Source of the DNA: Lodderomyces elongisporus
Lineage: Eukaryota > Ascomycota > Pichiomycetes > Serinales > Debaryomycetaceae
Length of the DNA stretch: 64,000 nucleotides
Assembly (NCBI RefSeq): GCF_030384665.1
Contig: NC_083676.1
Location: 992,001 to 1,056,000, forward strand
Direction of reading: 5' to 3'
Part shown: piece after piece, positions 48,664 through 59,063 of the stretch
Layout of the letters: every line of letters begins with the position of its first letter
Numbering within the stretch: position 1 is the stretch's first letter
The notes under the pieces: model-generated
Database searches by the model: none
Told to the model about the DNA's origin: nothing
The model's input: the letters and a program-made list of their open reading frames with translations, nothing else
Made by a program: the position numbers and the translations under genes

Positions 48664-49541
48664 CTTTCGTAATAAAGTGGGAGATGTAGAATGTGTATAT
48701 CGATGTAATTGAAAGAAAAGAAATAGCAGAAGAAGAAAAAAAAAATTGATATTTGAAAGGAGTTGGAGGTTTCAATTTGAATTGCTAAAGCTTACTAAAT
48801 GTTTAAGGTAAGTTAATTCCTCAGGGTAATAATGTAAAAGAGGGAGAAAGTGTGCGAAGGAATTCCAACAGCTTTTTGTGCGGCAAAAAAATTGAAGAGG
48901 AGGTCGTGCCGGTTTTTCATAAATGAATGGTATTTTTATTTGCAACCCTATCAGACAAACACTATACACAAGGGTTAATCCGGTAAAATTTAACCAAAAA
49001 AAAAGCTGTTTGGAAGGTGAATATTTATAGAGTTTTGGAAATAATCAGCATTGGCTACAAAAGAAAGAAAAGAAAAGGATAAAACAAGAATTAAAAACAA
49101 AAACAAAAACATAGGAAAGGAAAGGAAAGGAAAGGAAGGTTTTGAAAGGCTAATTTTCAACACTGAGCAACACAAACTTGCAGAAACAGATGGAAAATGA
49201 AAATTAAGACTACTAATAATAATACTAAATTAATACTAATAATGATAATAACACTTCACTTTAGTACATGAATGGGGAGGTATGAAAAATAAACGAAAAG
49301 TATAGAAAAGAAAAGAAAAGAAAACAGTAGTATTATATTACCAAACAAAGTGCAATTTTAAAGAGTCCAGCATAGCCAATATAGTGTAGCTAAAGCATCC
49401 CTACTCTTTTGTTTTTCCTTTTTTTTTTCTTTGCGGCTTATAGGTTTTTTATGCCTCTATTTTCACCTTTACTTCAACATTTGTTTCCATTTTTTCCTAA
49501 TTTCCTTTGTCTTTGGCGTCTTCACGTATATAGAAGCAGGA
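48664..49541. other. Intergenic region upstream of UBA1
   Basis: 0.9 kb. A TGCGGCAAAA sequence near 48879 resembles a PACE-like core. GGAAA repeats run at 49110-49138 and TAATAATACTAA repeats near 49215-49250. This is the promoter of UBA1 and the 3' flank of the acetyltransferase gene. No coding sequence is seen. Confidence 0.55.
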
Positions 49542-50306
49542 CTATGGGATGTAATCCATTCCGTACTCCTTAAGTGTTTTATGCACATCGAAATCAGGGT
49601 CCCTGGGTTCCATGGTTTTCACCACACGTCCAGGAACACCAACTACTAATGAGTTGGGAGGAATATCGCGGTTTACTACTGCGCCCGCAGCGATAACACT
49701 CCCTTCTCCAATTGTTACACCACCCAATACTGTGCAGTTCGAACCAAGCCAGCAGTTGTCGCCAATCGTAATCGGAAGTGCGTTCTCTAAATAGCTGTGT
49801 CTCAAAGTTGGATCAATTGGATGAGATGGTGTCAAGAGCGAGACCCCGGTGCCACACATAACATTATTCCCTATCTTGACCACTGAGCAATCCAATATAG
49901 TGAGGTTGAAGTTGCTGTAAAAGTTTTCGCCCAAATATGTGTTAAATCCATAGTCAAAGTACATTGGGTACTCCATAAACGTACCTTCTCCCACATGTCC
50001 AATGAATTTTTTCAAATATTCCCTTTTGGCGTTGGCAAACTCCTTGGTGGTTTTGTAATCCCTGCATCTAAAATTACCGTAATCAAGCAAAGTGTCTCTC
50101 AAGTTCATTCTGGACTTCTCCAAGTCCACTTGCATTGGATTGTAGAGCATACCGGATATCATGCGATCGTAGTTTTCGAATGCAGCTTCATCAGTAAATG
50201 GGATATGGTTTAAATTGTTTTTAGCAAACTTGATAAGCTCCTCGTTCCTTTCAGCCTTGACATTTGTTTGCTTGCAGAAATCTTGCTTGTCCTTAAATTG
50301 AGGCAT
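49542..50306 (-). CDS. Hexapeptide-repeat O-acetyltransferase (maltose/galactoside type)
   Basis: 254 residues. An N-terminal helical maltose-acetyltransferase-like region (DRMISGMLYNPMQVDLEKSR) is followed by a left-handed beta-helix: MCGTGVSLLTPSHPID with the catalytic-type His, ITIGDNCWLGSNCTVLGGV and TIGEGSVIAAGAVVNRDIPP. It resembles bacterial LacA/Maa and S. cerevisiae YJL218W. It probably transfers acetyl from acetyl-CoA to a sugar or small hydroxyl compound in the cytosol; the substrate is unknown. It is upstream-divergent from ECM15. A (TA)n tract sits about ten bases before the start. Confidence 0.85.
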   Translation of the reverse strand: MPQFKDKQDFCKQTNVKAERNEELIKFAKNNLNHIPFTDEAAFENYDRMISGMLYNPMQVDLEKSRMNLRDTLLDYGNFRCRDYKTTKEFANAKREYLKKFIGHVGEGTFMEYPMYFDYGFNTYLGENFYSNFNLTILDCSVVKIGNNVMCGTGVSLLTPSHPIDPTLRHSYLENALPITIGDNCWLGSNCTVLGGVTIGEGSVIAAGAVVNRDIPPNSLVVGVPGRVVKTMEPRDPDFDVHKTLKEYGMDYIP

Positions 50307-50896
50307 GAGTGTGTATGTATATATATATATATATATATATCTGTGTGTGTAAATGATGTATGAGGTATACTACTGACACGTACTCTGCAATTTGGTTCAA
50401 ACCCTTAAAGTAACACTAGCAGAACAATTCCCGTCCTAGTCATGGATTATATATCTTATTTTAAATATCTTCATGGTACAAATTCCGCTGTGTAATTCTC
50501 GCTCAAATTATCGGAGCATTCAAAACAAGTCGGCTAAAATTTAGAAACCTTGGCAGGGAAATAGGGGAATAATAGAACCACATCAAATCAAGACTTTCCC
50601 AGAGTATTCCGCTCCCCAAACGCTCCCCAAACGCTCCCCAAACGCTCCCCACGCTCCTAACTCCCAAAAGAAAAAAAAAAAAAAAAAAAGAGATTAAATA
50701 AATTAAATAAATTAAAAAATTAAAAAATTAAAAAAATTCCGTCAATTGAAAAGTAAATCCAAGTGTAGGTGGGAGGGGTCGGCTTGTTGAATCAATTTTG
50801 GCTTTAACTTTATTTGTTTCCACTTTGTTTTTCCTTCTTTTTTTTTTATTTACAAACAGTCACTTTTTATTCTATTTGAAATTGAAAAAGCACAAA
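50307..50896. other. Divergent promoter, acetyltransferase / ECM15
   Basis: 590 bp holding (TA)n at 50318-50340, an 11-bp C-rich minisatellite, an A run (50670-50688) and TAAAT/TAAAAAAT repeats (50690-50738). No coding sequence is seen. Confidence 0.65.
50610..50650. repeat. 11-bp tandem repeat CGCTCCCCAAA, nearly 4 units
   Basis: Three perfect 11-bp units and a partial fourth, about 250 bp upstream of the ECM15 start. The GC-rich unit stands out against AT-rich surroundings. Confidence 0.9.
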
Positions 50897-51407
50897 ATGG
50901 TCGTCACACTTCACTGTCTAGCAGATGTGTGTTTGATTCCCGTACGTTATCAACCTCGATTGTTTCAAATTTGTCTTTCTTGTCTTTACTTCTTCGTCCC
51001 TTTGCTCACCTCCATGGCTCTTGCCTTTCCCCCGCTTTCCACCCTCCCCCCCTCATCCATCTCTTTTCCCGGAATGATTTACTAACTTGTTTCTTTTTTT
51101 TTTCTTCTTTATCAAGATTGGCACGAATACCGCTTCAGTATCAGATGAAATAACGGCAATTTCTAAACTCGCTGAGGATTCCCCGCTCAGCACAACTTTG
51201 CATTCAGCAGGTACGACTATTGCTGGTCCTTGGAACGAGGTTATGGATCTTATTGGTCAAATGCATGAATTGTTGCATAATAAGCACGATGTATTGAGGA
51301 TTCAAAGCGATATTAGAGTGGGTACTAGAGTCGACAAACTGCAAACTCCGGCTGATAAGATAGATGTGGTTAAGAGAAAATTGAAAGCATTGCTGGGTAC
51401 CGATTAA
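50897..51407 (+). CDS. ECM15: Ecm15 family thiamine-binding-like protein, two exons
   Basis: Coding exons are 50897-50941 (15 codons) and 51117-51407 (96 codons plus stop), phase-0 junction, 111 residues in total. The joined protein opens MVVTLHCLADVCLIP and continues IGTNTASVSDEI, matching S. cerevisiae Ecm15 (CLADVCMVPIGTDSASIS). The core LHSAGTTIAGPWNEVMDLIG and DIRVGTRVDK confirm the UPF0045/MTH1187 family. These small proteins form tetramers and some members bind thiamine; the cellular role is uncertain. The intron 50942-51116 (175 bp) has donor GTACGT, branch TACTAAC at 51080-51086 and acceptor AAG. Reading through it stops inside the branch site. Confidence 0.93.
50942..51116 (+). other. 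ECM15 intron, 175 bp
   Basis: The donor is GTACGT, the branch site a perfect TACTAAC 30 bases before the acceptor, then a strong pyrimidine tract and AG. It is a standard short yeast intron, in contrast to that of YRA1. Confidence 0.93.
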
Positions 51408-52128
51408 AATTTTATTAATTGCTGGAAGCTAAACAAATTCAATGCTCAAGACAAGAGAGTATCTAGAAGACACTTTTAAGTGGAGTTATCGATGTCGACT
51501 AGAAGAGTGATAAAGTGGATGAGTCTTAATACACTCGAGGTGATTGGAAGTCGGATACATAGTACATTTTTTTTGGAAACGTATAATAGCAGTAGTTCTA
51601 GTAGTAGTAGTAGTTGTCGTTGTTGTTGTTATAACTGTTTTTATGAGTCCTTCTTCCTAATTTATACTATTATTATTATTATTATTATTATTTTCTGATA
51701 TATAAAGTACATAGTAATATATTACATAGATGAAGTTGAACTTTAGCTATTTCATCGTCAGTCATGAATTGAATGGCATTAGTAGATCATAGTGTTTGTG
51801 ATGTTTAAGTAAAATGAAAAATCGAGAATTTCAAGTAAAAGAAAAAAAGAAAAAAAAAGAAGAAGAAAAAGAAGAAGAAAAAGAAAAAGAATACAAAAAG
51901 CATTGAAAGATTGAAAGCAAGCTGGAGTCTTTTGTTTTGGTTCAAGTGCCCAACTTCTTTCCGTGCTTTTATTCTTCGGCCACCGCCTCTATTTGGATTC
52001 TTTATCGCAATTAAAGGATGTAGCCTAAAGATATTTTCCACTCTTCCCTTTTTTTTCTCTCTTAGTCCACTGGTAGTATAAGCCAGGTGCTAGTTGTTGT
52101 GTGGGAAAGGCTGCTCAAGTTATGGTTG
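51408..52128. other. Convergent region ECM15 - Myb-like gene
   Basis: 0.7 kb with TAGTAGTAG (51594-51615), TTATTATTA (51668-51692) and an AAGAAG/AAAAAG run (51838-51890). No gene is seen. Confidence 0.6.
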
Positions 52129-53721
52129 TTATGGGAGTTGGGAAAGTCTAGGTTGAAAAACGCCCATTTGTTGTTGGTGTTGGTGCTGGTGTTGGTGTTG
52201 TTGTTGGTGGTGCTGGTGCTGGTGCTGGTTCTGGGATGTTTGTTGTGGTTGTAATGGTGCCAGTGCTAGTGCTGGTGGTGATTGTTGTGGTTGCAAATGT
52301 GGCTGTGCCAATTGCTGGCTTGCAGAGCTAGTGGAAGATGTCGAGTTTGAACTTGGGTACGCTTCATATCTCCCTTCAAGAATGCTAGCTTTCTTCTTTC
52401 GTTGTTGTTCTCGTTGCTCAATAATCTTGTCTGTTTGTTTCTTTTCCTTGATGCTCTCCTTAATTGTATCTTCGCTGACTCCAAAGCTGGATGGGTCCTG
52501 CCAGAATAGTTCACGAATAACTTCTCTGCACTCGTAATCAGTAAACACTTTTCCCGTAGATTTGTTCAATTCAGCAGTAATATATCTCCATTTTTCAAAT
52601 TCTGCTGCATCCAACAAATTTTTGAGAAATAGTTTGTCTGTGTTATCCCAGGCGCTCGAGTTGTTATTTCCTTGTTGCCCAACAATAACTTGGTACCTAT
52701 TTCTTGCTGCTAAGTAAGACCCTACACCTAATATTTCGGCAATTTCAACCCAATTCTTACCCTTTTTCTTCAAAGTCACAATCAAGTCGTCTTGTTCCTG
52801 ACTGAATTTAGACTTGCGTTTAGCCCTTTTAGCAGTTGTGCTTACAGTAATATCTGGCCGTATAGGGGCTTTTGACAAGGGGGGTGGCGGGAGTACTTTT
52901 TGCAACCTTTCGGGGAAATTGGGGAAAATCACCAAGCTATGAGACTGCATTGTAGATGCAACCTCTACAGAGTCTTGGCGACGACCCTGTTGTGACAACA
53001 GAGGCAGCTGCTGTTGTTGCGAGCGCAGTTGCAGTTGCAGGCGCAGGCGCAGGCGCAGTTGCAGTTGCAGTTGCAGTTGCAGTTGCTTACGTTTTGAAGT
53101 GCGTGTTTTTGACTTTCCATTTTCAGGTGTTGTGGATTTTCCATGCTGCGCGGGTGCGGGTGCGGGTGCACTTGTAGGATGTGGTGGTGGAGCTATTGCT
53201 GGTGGTAGTGGTTGTGCTGTTGATTGTAGTTGTGGTTGTGGTTGTGGTTGTGGTAGTTGTTGCATGTACAGGGGTTGGTTCATATTGTAGTATGAAAATT
53301 GTGGTTGTTGATAGTGATTTGATTGTAGATTGTGAGTTGCAGATATACCCATTATGTAGTTGCTAGTCATATTAGGGTCAAAGTACTGTGATCCATTATT
53401 GTTATAATGCTGCTGTTGAGGTGCTGGTGGTAATGCTTGTTGTTGTTGTTGTGCCAGTGCCAGTGCCAGTGCCAGTGTCGATGTTGGCGCCGGTGCTGCT
53501 TGCATTTGTTGGTATTGCTGTTGATAATAGGGAGCCATGTGCTGTTGTGACAGCGGAGGTGGAATTGAGTACATCATTTGCTGCAGAGATGGGACATTCG
53601 GTGATTGCTGCTGCTGCTGCTGCTGCTGTTGTTGCTGAGGAATATGGCTGTAGGCTTTTCCAGACAGTAGGTTCTGGTTGGTTTGGCCGTAGCTGTAATA
53701 TGAATTGTGTTCAAACGACAT
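52129..53721 (-). CDS. Gln-rich Myb/SANT-like protein
   Basis: 530 residues. Residues 1-295 are low-complexity: polyQ at 29-39 and 91-95, Tyr/Met/Gln-rich stretches, Pro/Ala-rich near 175-190, and a tract at about 211-233 in which ten CTG codons alternate with Gln/Arg. Two Myb/SANT-like repeats follow, about 304-348 (KFSQEQDDLIVTLKKKGKNW, then IAEILGVGSYLAARNRYQ) and 357-405 (WDNTDKLFLKNLLD, then WRYITAEL), then a charged helix (about 415-450) and a Gln/His tail. It is probably a DNA-binding regulator. No specific ortholog is recognised. Its upstream side faces a 4.7-kb gene-free region. Confidence 0.8.
   Translation of the reverse strand: MSFEHNSYYSYGQTNQNLLSGKAYSHIPQQQQQQQQQQQSPNVPSLQQMMYSIPPPLSQQHMAPYYQQQYQQMQAAPAPTSTLALALALAQQQQQALPPAPQQQHYNNNGSQYFDPNMTSNYIMGISATHNLQSNHYQQPQFSYYNMNQPLYMQQLPQPQPQPQLQSTAQPLPPAIAPPPHPTSAPAPAPAQHGKSTTPENGKSKTRTSKRKQLQLQLQLQLRLRLRLQLQLRSQQQQLPLLSQQGRRQDSVEVASTMQSHSLVIFPNFPERLQKVLPPPPLSKAPIRPDITVSTTAKRAKRKSKFSQEQDDLIVTLKKKGKNWVEIAEILGVGSYLAARNRYQVIVGQQGNNNSSAWDNTDKLFLKNLLDAAEFEKWRYITAELNKSTGKVFTDYECREVIRELFWQDPSSFGVSEDTIKESIKEKKQTDKIIEQREQQRKKKASILEGRYEAYPSSNSTSSTSSASQQLAQPHLQPQQSPPALALAPLQPQQTSQNQHQHQHHQQQHQHQHQHQQQMGVFQPRLSQLP
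53023..53085 (-). repeat. Coding hexanucleotide array with alternating CTG codons
   Basis: Ten CTG codons alternate with CAA or CGC, giving a Gln-X/Arg-X dipeptide tract in the Myb-like protein. With CUG read as Ser this is a QS/RS tract; with the standard code it would be alternating Gln/Arg-Leu. Confidence 0.92.
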
Positions 53722-53981
53722 TTGGGGTGTATTATATTTAAGCGGTAGTAATTGACTAGAGATTCTTATTTCCCCCTTTTTCTCTTTCTATTTTTTTTTT
53801 AAAAAAAAAAAAAAAATACACGCTTACCTTTTGATGATGATGATGATGATGATTTTATGGCTGTTGTTGTTGTAATTGTTGTTGTTGTTTATATTCTTAT
53901 ATTTTTTTTCTTGAGTAACACCAAAGAAGAGCTTTTTGGTAAAAAAAAAATTGTTTATTTTCTTTTGCTCAAGAATTCGTG

Positions 53982-54045
53982 GTATTTGCTTGTATTTGCT
54001 TGTATTTCCTTGTATTTGCTTGTATTTCCTTGTAATTATTGTATA
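53982..54045. repeat. 10-bp tandem repeat TTGTATTTGC, about 6 units
   Basis: About six decamer units alternate between TTGTATTTGC and TTGTATTTCC, 260-320 bp upstream of the Myb-like start. Confidence 0.88.
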
Positions 54046-57000
54046 TGGAAACAGAAAAGAAAGGACAAACACAACAAGAAATACTGCCTTTTAACTCTCT
54101 TTTGTTATTGTTCTTTTTCTAGTATTTTTTAAGGCTGTTGTTGTTGTAATTGTTGTTCTTCTTGTTGTTGTTTAATTTTTGATTTGAAAATATTAGAATT
54201 AAAAACAAAAGACAATTTCTCTTATTATTCTCCTTTATTATTTATTTTTCTTCTATGAGGGAGGGGGGGCAGCGGTAATCAAATGGTTGGGTGTTGGGTA
54301 TAGCTAAGGTTCGATAATATTGTCAAAAAATATATCAGGTAAGTTCTGGTTAAAATGATTATGATGAAGGAATGGAACAGGAATGGAAAGGTTTAAAAAA
54401 GAAAAAAAAAAAATTTTTTTTTGGTATTTCGACTGTATTATATATTGCACGATGGTATTGAGCAAGTCAGTTGTTGTTGTTGTTGTTGAATGAATTCTTG
54501 TTTCTCTTTGTATATGCTGTGCAGCCAGTGGAGTTTAGTTGTGGGTGGTTGAATTGTTGTAATAATGGTAGTGAATAGTGGTTGCTAGTAGTGAATAGGG
54601 GGGGGAAGAAGGGGGCAAAAGTTGGGAAAATAAAATAAGACAGAAACAAGAAACAAGAAACAAGGAACAAGGAACAAAGAAAAAAAAAGAAAAAGGTTGT
54701 TGGGATACTTGGATGGTAATTTCTCAGTGAAATGAGATGGATAATGATGCGATTGAGTGTTGAGGTTGTATAGAGTGTGTGTGGAGTGTGGGTCTGGTTA
54801 CTTGGCGATGTTGGGTGATTGTATAGTTAAGATTAATACTTTTAATTTTTTTGCTATTATTATTTTTTTTCTTTGAGGGGGAGGAGGAGGGGGGAGGAGG
54901 AGGAAGGAAAGTACTTCTCTTAGACCATGGAGGAGATATATATTTTAATTGTGTATTATCTTTTTACATGTAGCTTTTGCAAGATACAAGTCCCACGGTG
55001 TGCTAATTTTTCAAGATACGATTGGACAATCTATGTAAAATATCGAGATTGTGGTGTGTGTGTGTGGTGTGCGTGTGTGGTGTGTGTGTGTCTGTGGAGT
55101 GTGTGGTAATAGTAGTGTTGATAAATGTGCTGAATATAATAATAGATTATATTATCCTTACTACTACTCAAACCCAAACTCAAACCCAAACTCAAACTAT
55201 TGTCTGTTGATGATAATAATAATGATGGTGATAATAATAATAATTTTGAATCTGGGTATCTTGCAATTATAAAGTGACTCGTTTTCTTAAACAAAGAAAT
55301 ATTTGATTGTATGTGTTTGCTTGTTTGCTTATTTGCTTGTGTTTTGTGTGGGTAAGTATTTTATTTTCTATTTTCTTTTCTCAAATGAGACTTGTTGTTG
55401 TGATGGTTTTTTGTTTTTTTTTTTTCGGAGAAAATAGTCTGAGTTTATGAGTTGTAGACTGCTTGTTGTTGTTGTTGTTGTTGTTGTGTTATGTTGTTAG
55501 TGGTGTTGAGTGGTTATTATTGGTGTTGTGTGATGGATTTACTCTATTCTATATACTTCATGTCATTTGATGCAATGTGTAAAATTTCCTTGTGGGAACG
55601 GGACAACATATTTTTTTTTTTTTATTTTTTATTTTTTATTTTTTATTTTTATTTTATTTAATAATAAAATAAAATATTAAAGAGTATAATAATTACGTAA
55701 TCACTCACTGAGTAAATAATTTTATTTTTTTATTTTTTATTTTATTTTATTATTTTATTTTATTTTCTGATTTCTTCTTGATAATCATGCAATTACCAAT
55801 AAATATGTGCTGATTAGAGTGTATATATGAGAGAACACTCTGTTGACATAAAGAAAAAAGAAAAGAGGGGGGGAGGAAAAGGAGAGGAAGGAAAAAGAAC
55901 ATAAAATAGAGAGAGATAAAAAGAAAACTAAACATACAACAGAGAAGTTGAGTTGAAGGTCATAGATTAAGTTTTAGAATGAGGTGTAGTGTAATTTGGG
56001 ATTATAGTTTAATAAGAGAGATGGAAAGAGAGACCCTTAAGCAAAATGTTTAACTCTATTATTTCTCTACCCCTCCCCTCCCTCCTCCCCCCCTAAGACC
56101 ATAATGTCTTTTTTTTTTATCTATTGGTGGTTGGTGGGAGTGGTATGCACTTTACTACACGATACGATAAAGAGTTGGTACAGCCTATTCATTAGTATTG
56201 CTTGTTTACTTATTCTTGTAAACATTACACTTGGAAAGAAATGAAATACATTTTGGCTTGTTCTTGTTTGCTGGTAACAAAGAAATAATATATAAAAATA
56301 ATAATAATAATAATAAAGAAGAAGAAGAACATTATATTATATTATATTACATTGTATTGTATTATACTTTATTTTGTATGTATGTATGTCGCTATATCTG
56401 TTTGTAGCAGTTTACCAAAAAGAGTGAGAGTGTGTGTATGAGAGAGGCGTGGGGAGGAGAGGAGAGAATGAAAAGTGAATGTGAAATACTGAGCTTCTGT
56501 TGTTTGTGTTTTCCCATCGCACATACGGAAGCTAACAAAAAACGAGATAGAAACAAATCACAGAAATATACTGAAATATCACTTATGTAGATATAAAAAA
56601 AAAAAGAGACCCCATTCATTCAGTAGTACCAGACAAAGTTGCAGATGTGTGCATTCCAACGTATAGTAGCTAAAGGAGTGAGGTGAGGAAAGGCGAGAAG
56701 AGGCGAGGCGAGAGGAGGAAAAAAAGAAAAGTATTAATAATAGTCAGAAGATGATGATGATGATGAAGAAGATGAAGGATTGATGAATGAAGCTTTTTTT
56801 AGTAAACTTCGATCATCTTTGCTTTGTCTTTTTAATTTCCCATTTGCCATTTATCTTTAAAACCTTAAAAAGAAAAAAAAAACCATTTCTAACTTTCAGA
56901 GAAGAAGAAGAAGTACTAGAAGGATGGCACATGTACGAGAGCAATGCGCCTCATACCCTTTCTCTCACCCACTATTATACTAATTTCAATCAACATTCTC

Positions 57001-57637
57001 TTGTAAGCTGATTTAAAGAAGGAAAGTAGCACAACGTTTAAGTGCAATATTTGATTCATCCCTATATTAATCTCCTCGTCGTCTTCGTCGTCTTTCCTCC
57101 TATGGGATTTGAAAAAATTATAAACCAATAATAAAAATAAAAATAAAAATACTGTTGAAATTTCAGATGCTCTCATATGTAAGGCCTCTTGTTTTTGCTA
57201 AAGTTTATTTGGTTATGTACGTGTTTGTGTAGATTGTGGTTATCCTTCACCCTATTGCTTTATAACAACAACAACAACAACAACAACAAGACAAATATAA
57301 CCAACCACTGTATCTATCGTAAAGAGAATGAGTGAATGAGAATGGTATAAATTGTGTAAATTGAAAAATGAAAAAATTGGAAAAATAAAAATAAAAAATA
57401 AAAACATAAAATAAAAAAATAAATAAAAAAGTAACAAACCATTGCATTCCGTTGTCTCATATTGCACGTGTCGCATTTTTCCTCATTCAGAATGTATGCT
57501 GTGACTGTCAAATATCCGCACCCACACTCATCCTCATCCTCAAACAAACAAAGAAAGAAAGAAAGAAAGAAGATAAATGGAAAACACCACACTCTGGGTC
57601 TAACCAATTGAGTAATACTCACCAAAGTGATTATGTA

Positions 57638-57640
<3 letters not shown>

Positions 57641-57676
<36 letters not shown>
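57641..57676. repeat. (TA)n microsatellite
   Basis: Long alternating TA tract; a second lies at 57725-57754. Both are in the gene-free region. Confidence 0.9.
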
Positions 57677-57684
<8 letters not shown>

Positions 57685-58399
57685 AAACCACCTTTGGGTT
57701 TTGTTAGTTCCACATTTAGAACAATATATTAATATATATATATATATATATATATGCCATAACACCTAAATACAAAAGTAAGAAGAAAATAAAATACAAC
57801 AATTAACGCATAGTAATCAAATGGAGAATAAGTACACAGTAAAAGAGACATAGTGAGACAGACCAAAATAATCAAGAATCAGAAACAACAACAACAACAA
57901 CAACAACAACAAAAGAAAGAAAGAAAGAAAGAAAGAAAAAAAAGGCACAAGGTCCTGGTCTGGGTGATACATTGCATGAGCTAATTGCAACACCCTCGGC
58001 ATTCACAGACCTATTCTTGTCTTTCCTTCTTCTTCTTTTTAACTTGTACAAGAAGAACAGGTAATTTTTTAAAAAAAAAGAAGAAAACACATGGACCCAC
58101 ACACACACACACACACTTTTTCTCTCCCTCTTACTTCAAATTTGGTTGGTTTTCGCACCAAATAAAAAATAATAATAGAAAGAGAAATAGAATGAAATCA
58201 AACAGACACATTCTGGAAACACAAGCAACAGCAAGAGCATAATACAGATACTTAATTGCAAACACAAGTAGCTACTCTAACTTATACTCCAAAACAACAG
58301 ATGCAAAAAACAGATTAGAAAAATGGAGTTGGACGTAGAAGCACAAAAAAAAGAGTAAAGCAAAAAAGGATAGCAAAAAAAAGACAAAAAAAAGAAAAT

Positions 58400-58471
58400 T
58401 GCCATTGCCAGAAATCGAATCTGGGTCTGCTCGGCCACAACGAGCTGTACTTACCACTATACTACAATGGC
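58400..58471 (-). tRNA. tRNA-His(GUG)
   Basis: A complete cloverleaf on the minus strand, 72 nt with discriminator A. The acceptor GCCATTG/CAATGGC is perfect, the D-arm GTAT/GTAC, the anticodon stem GCTCG/CGAGC with loop TTGTGGC (anticodon GTG), and the T-arm CCAGA/TCTGG with loop TTCGATT. There is no intron. It is close to S. cerevisiae tRNA-His. The additional G-1 is added after transcription. T-runs downstream (58381-58397 on this strand) serve as terminator. Confidence 0.97.
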
Positions 58472-58838
58472 TGATATGTTCAACTCTACTATTGAGTTGT
58501 TTTTCTTGACAATGAACTGTTGCACAAAAACTCAATATAGCTATTTCGTAGTTTACCTTTTTAATGTATAAAAACTAATTGACTACTACTACTACTACTA
58601 CTAGTACATCAAGACTTTCTTGAACCCAACAATATACCCTTCCTTGCCACCCCCGCCCCAAAATAAAGGAACAACAACAACAACAATATCAAGAATGCCA
58701 AAATATTCAAAAAAGAAAAAAATGAGAGACATAAACTGTATTAAAGGAGCCACAAAGCACAGCAAAAGAAATGAGCAAAAGGCATATACTTACTAAATTA
58801 ATTGGAATACCACTATTACTACTAATACTACTACTAGC

Positions 58839-58869
<31 letters not shown>

Positions 58870-59063
58870 TTAATGGAAAGAGTCTACTTCAACATATAAA
58901 TAACTTCAACCTTACAGATAAACAAATAAACTTAGAAAATTGAATTTGTTGCACTTTAAAAATCACTGGCACCAATAGGCTTTCTCTCTCTCTCACTCTC
59001 TTTCTCTCTCTTTTTTTCTCCACCACACTTTAGTCCTTTTTTTTTGAAAATGCCCTCAATTAG
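58472..59063. other. Spacer between tRNA-His and glycogenin gene
   Basis: Immediately upstream of the tRNA is a perfect 6-bp hairpin (CAACTC/GAGTTG, 58481-58499). Further on lie ACTACTACTACT (58583-58600), an ATA-type run (58838-58868) and (CT)n (58983-59010). No gene is seen. Confidence 0.55.

Larger units (their letters stand above)
53722..58399. other. 4.7-kb gene-free region upstream of the Myb-like gene
   Basis: No frame longer than about 90 codons that looks like protein, and no tRNA, lies between the Myb-like start and tRNA-His. It holds many simple tracts: TGATGATGATG, GTT/TTG runs, A/T homopolymers, a 10-bp minisatellite, purine tracts (54875-54910, 55864-55895), a C-rich tract (56070-56096), GTGTG near 55050-55105, CAAACC/CAAACT repeats (55168-55196), TTTTA runs (55618-55670, 55730-55767), (TA)n at 57641-57676 and 57725-57754, and (ACA)n(AAAG)n at 57884-57942. 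It may be a long promoter plus 5' leader. Confidence 0.65.

Noticed and set aside
54595..54910. G-quadruplex-forming G tracts upstream of the Myb-like gene
   Set aside because: The runs are irregular and do not clearly give four G3 tracts with short loops; part of general purine-rich low-complexity.
58481..58499. CAACTC/GAGTTG inverted repeat next to tRNA-His as a transposon trace
   Set aside because: Only 6-bp arms with no larger element; may be chance or a small hairpin.
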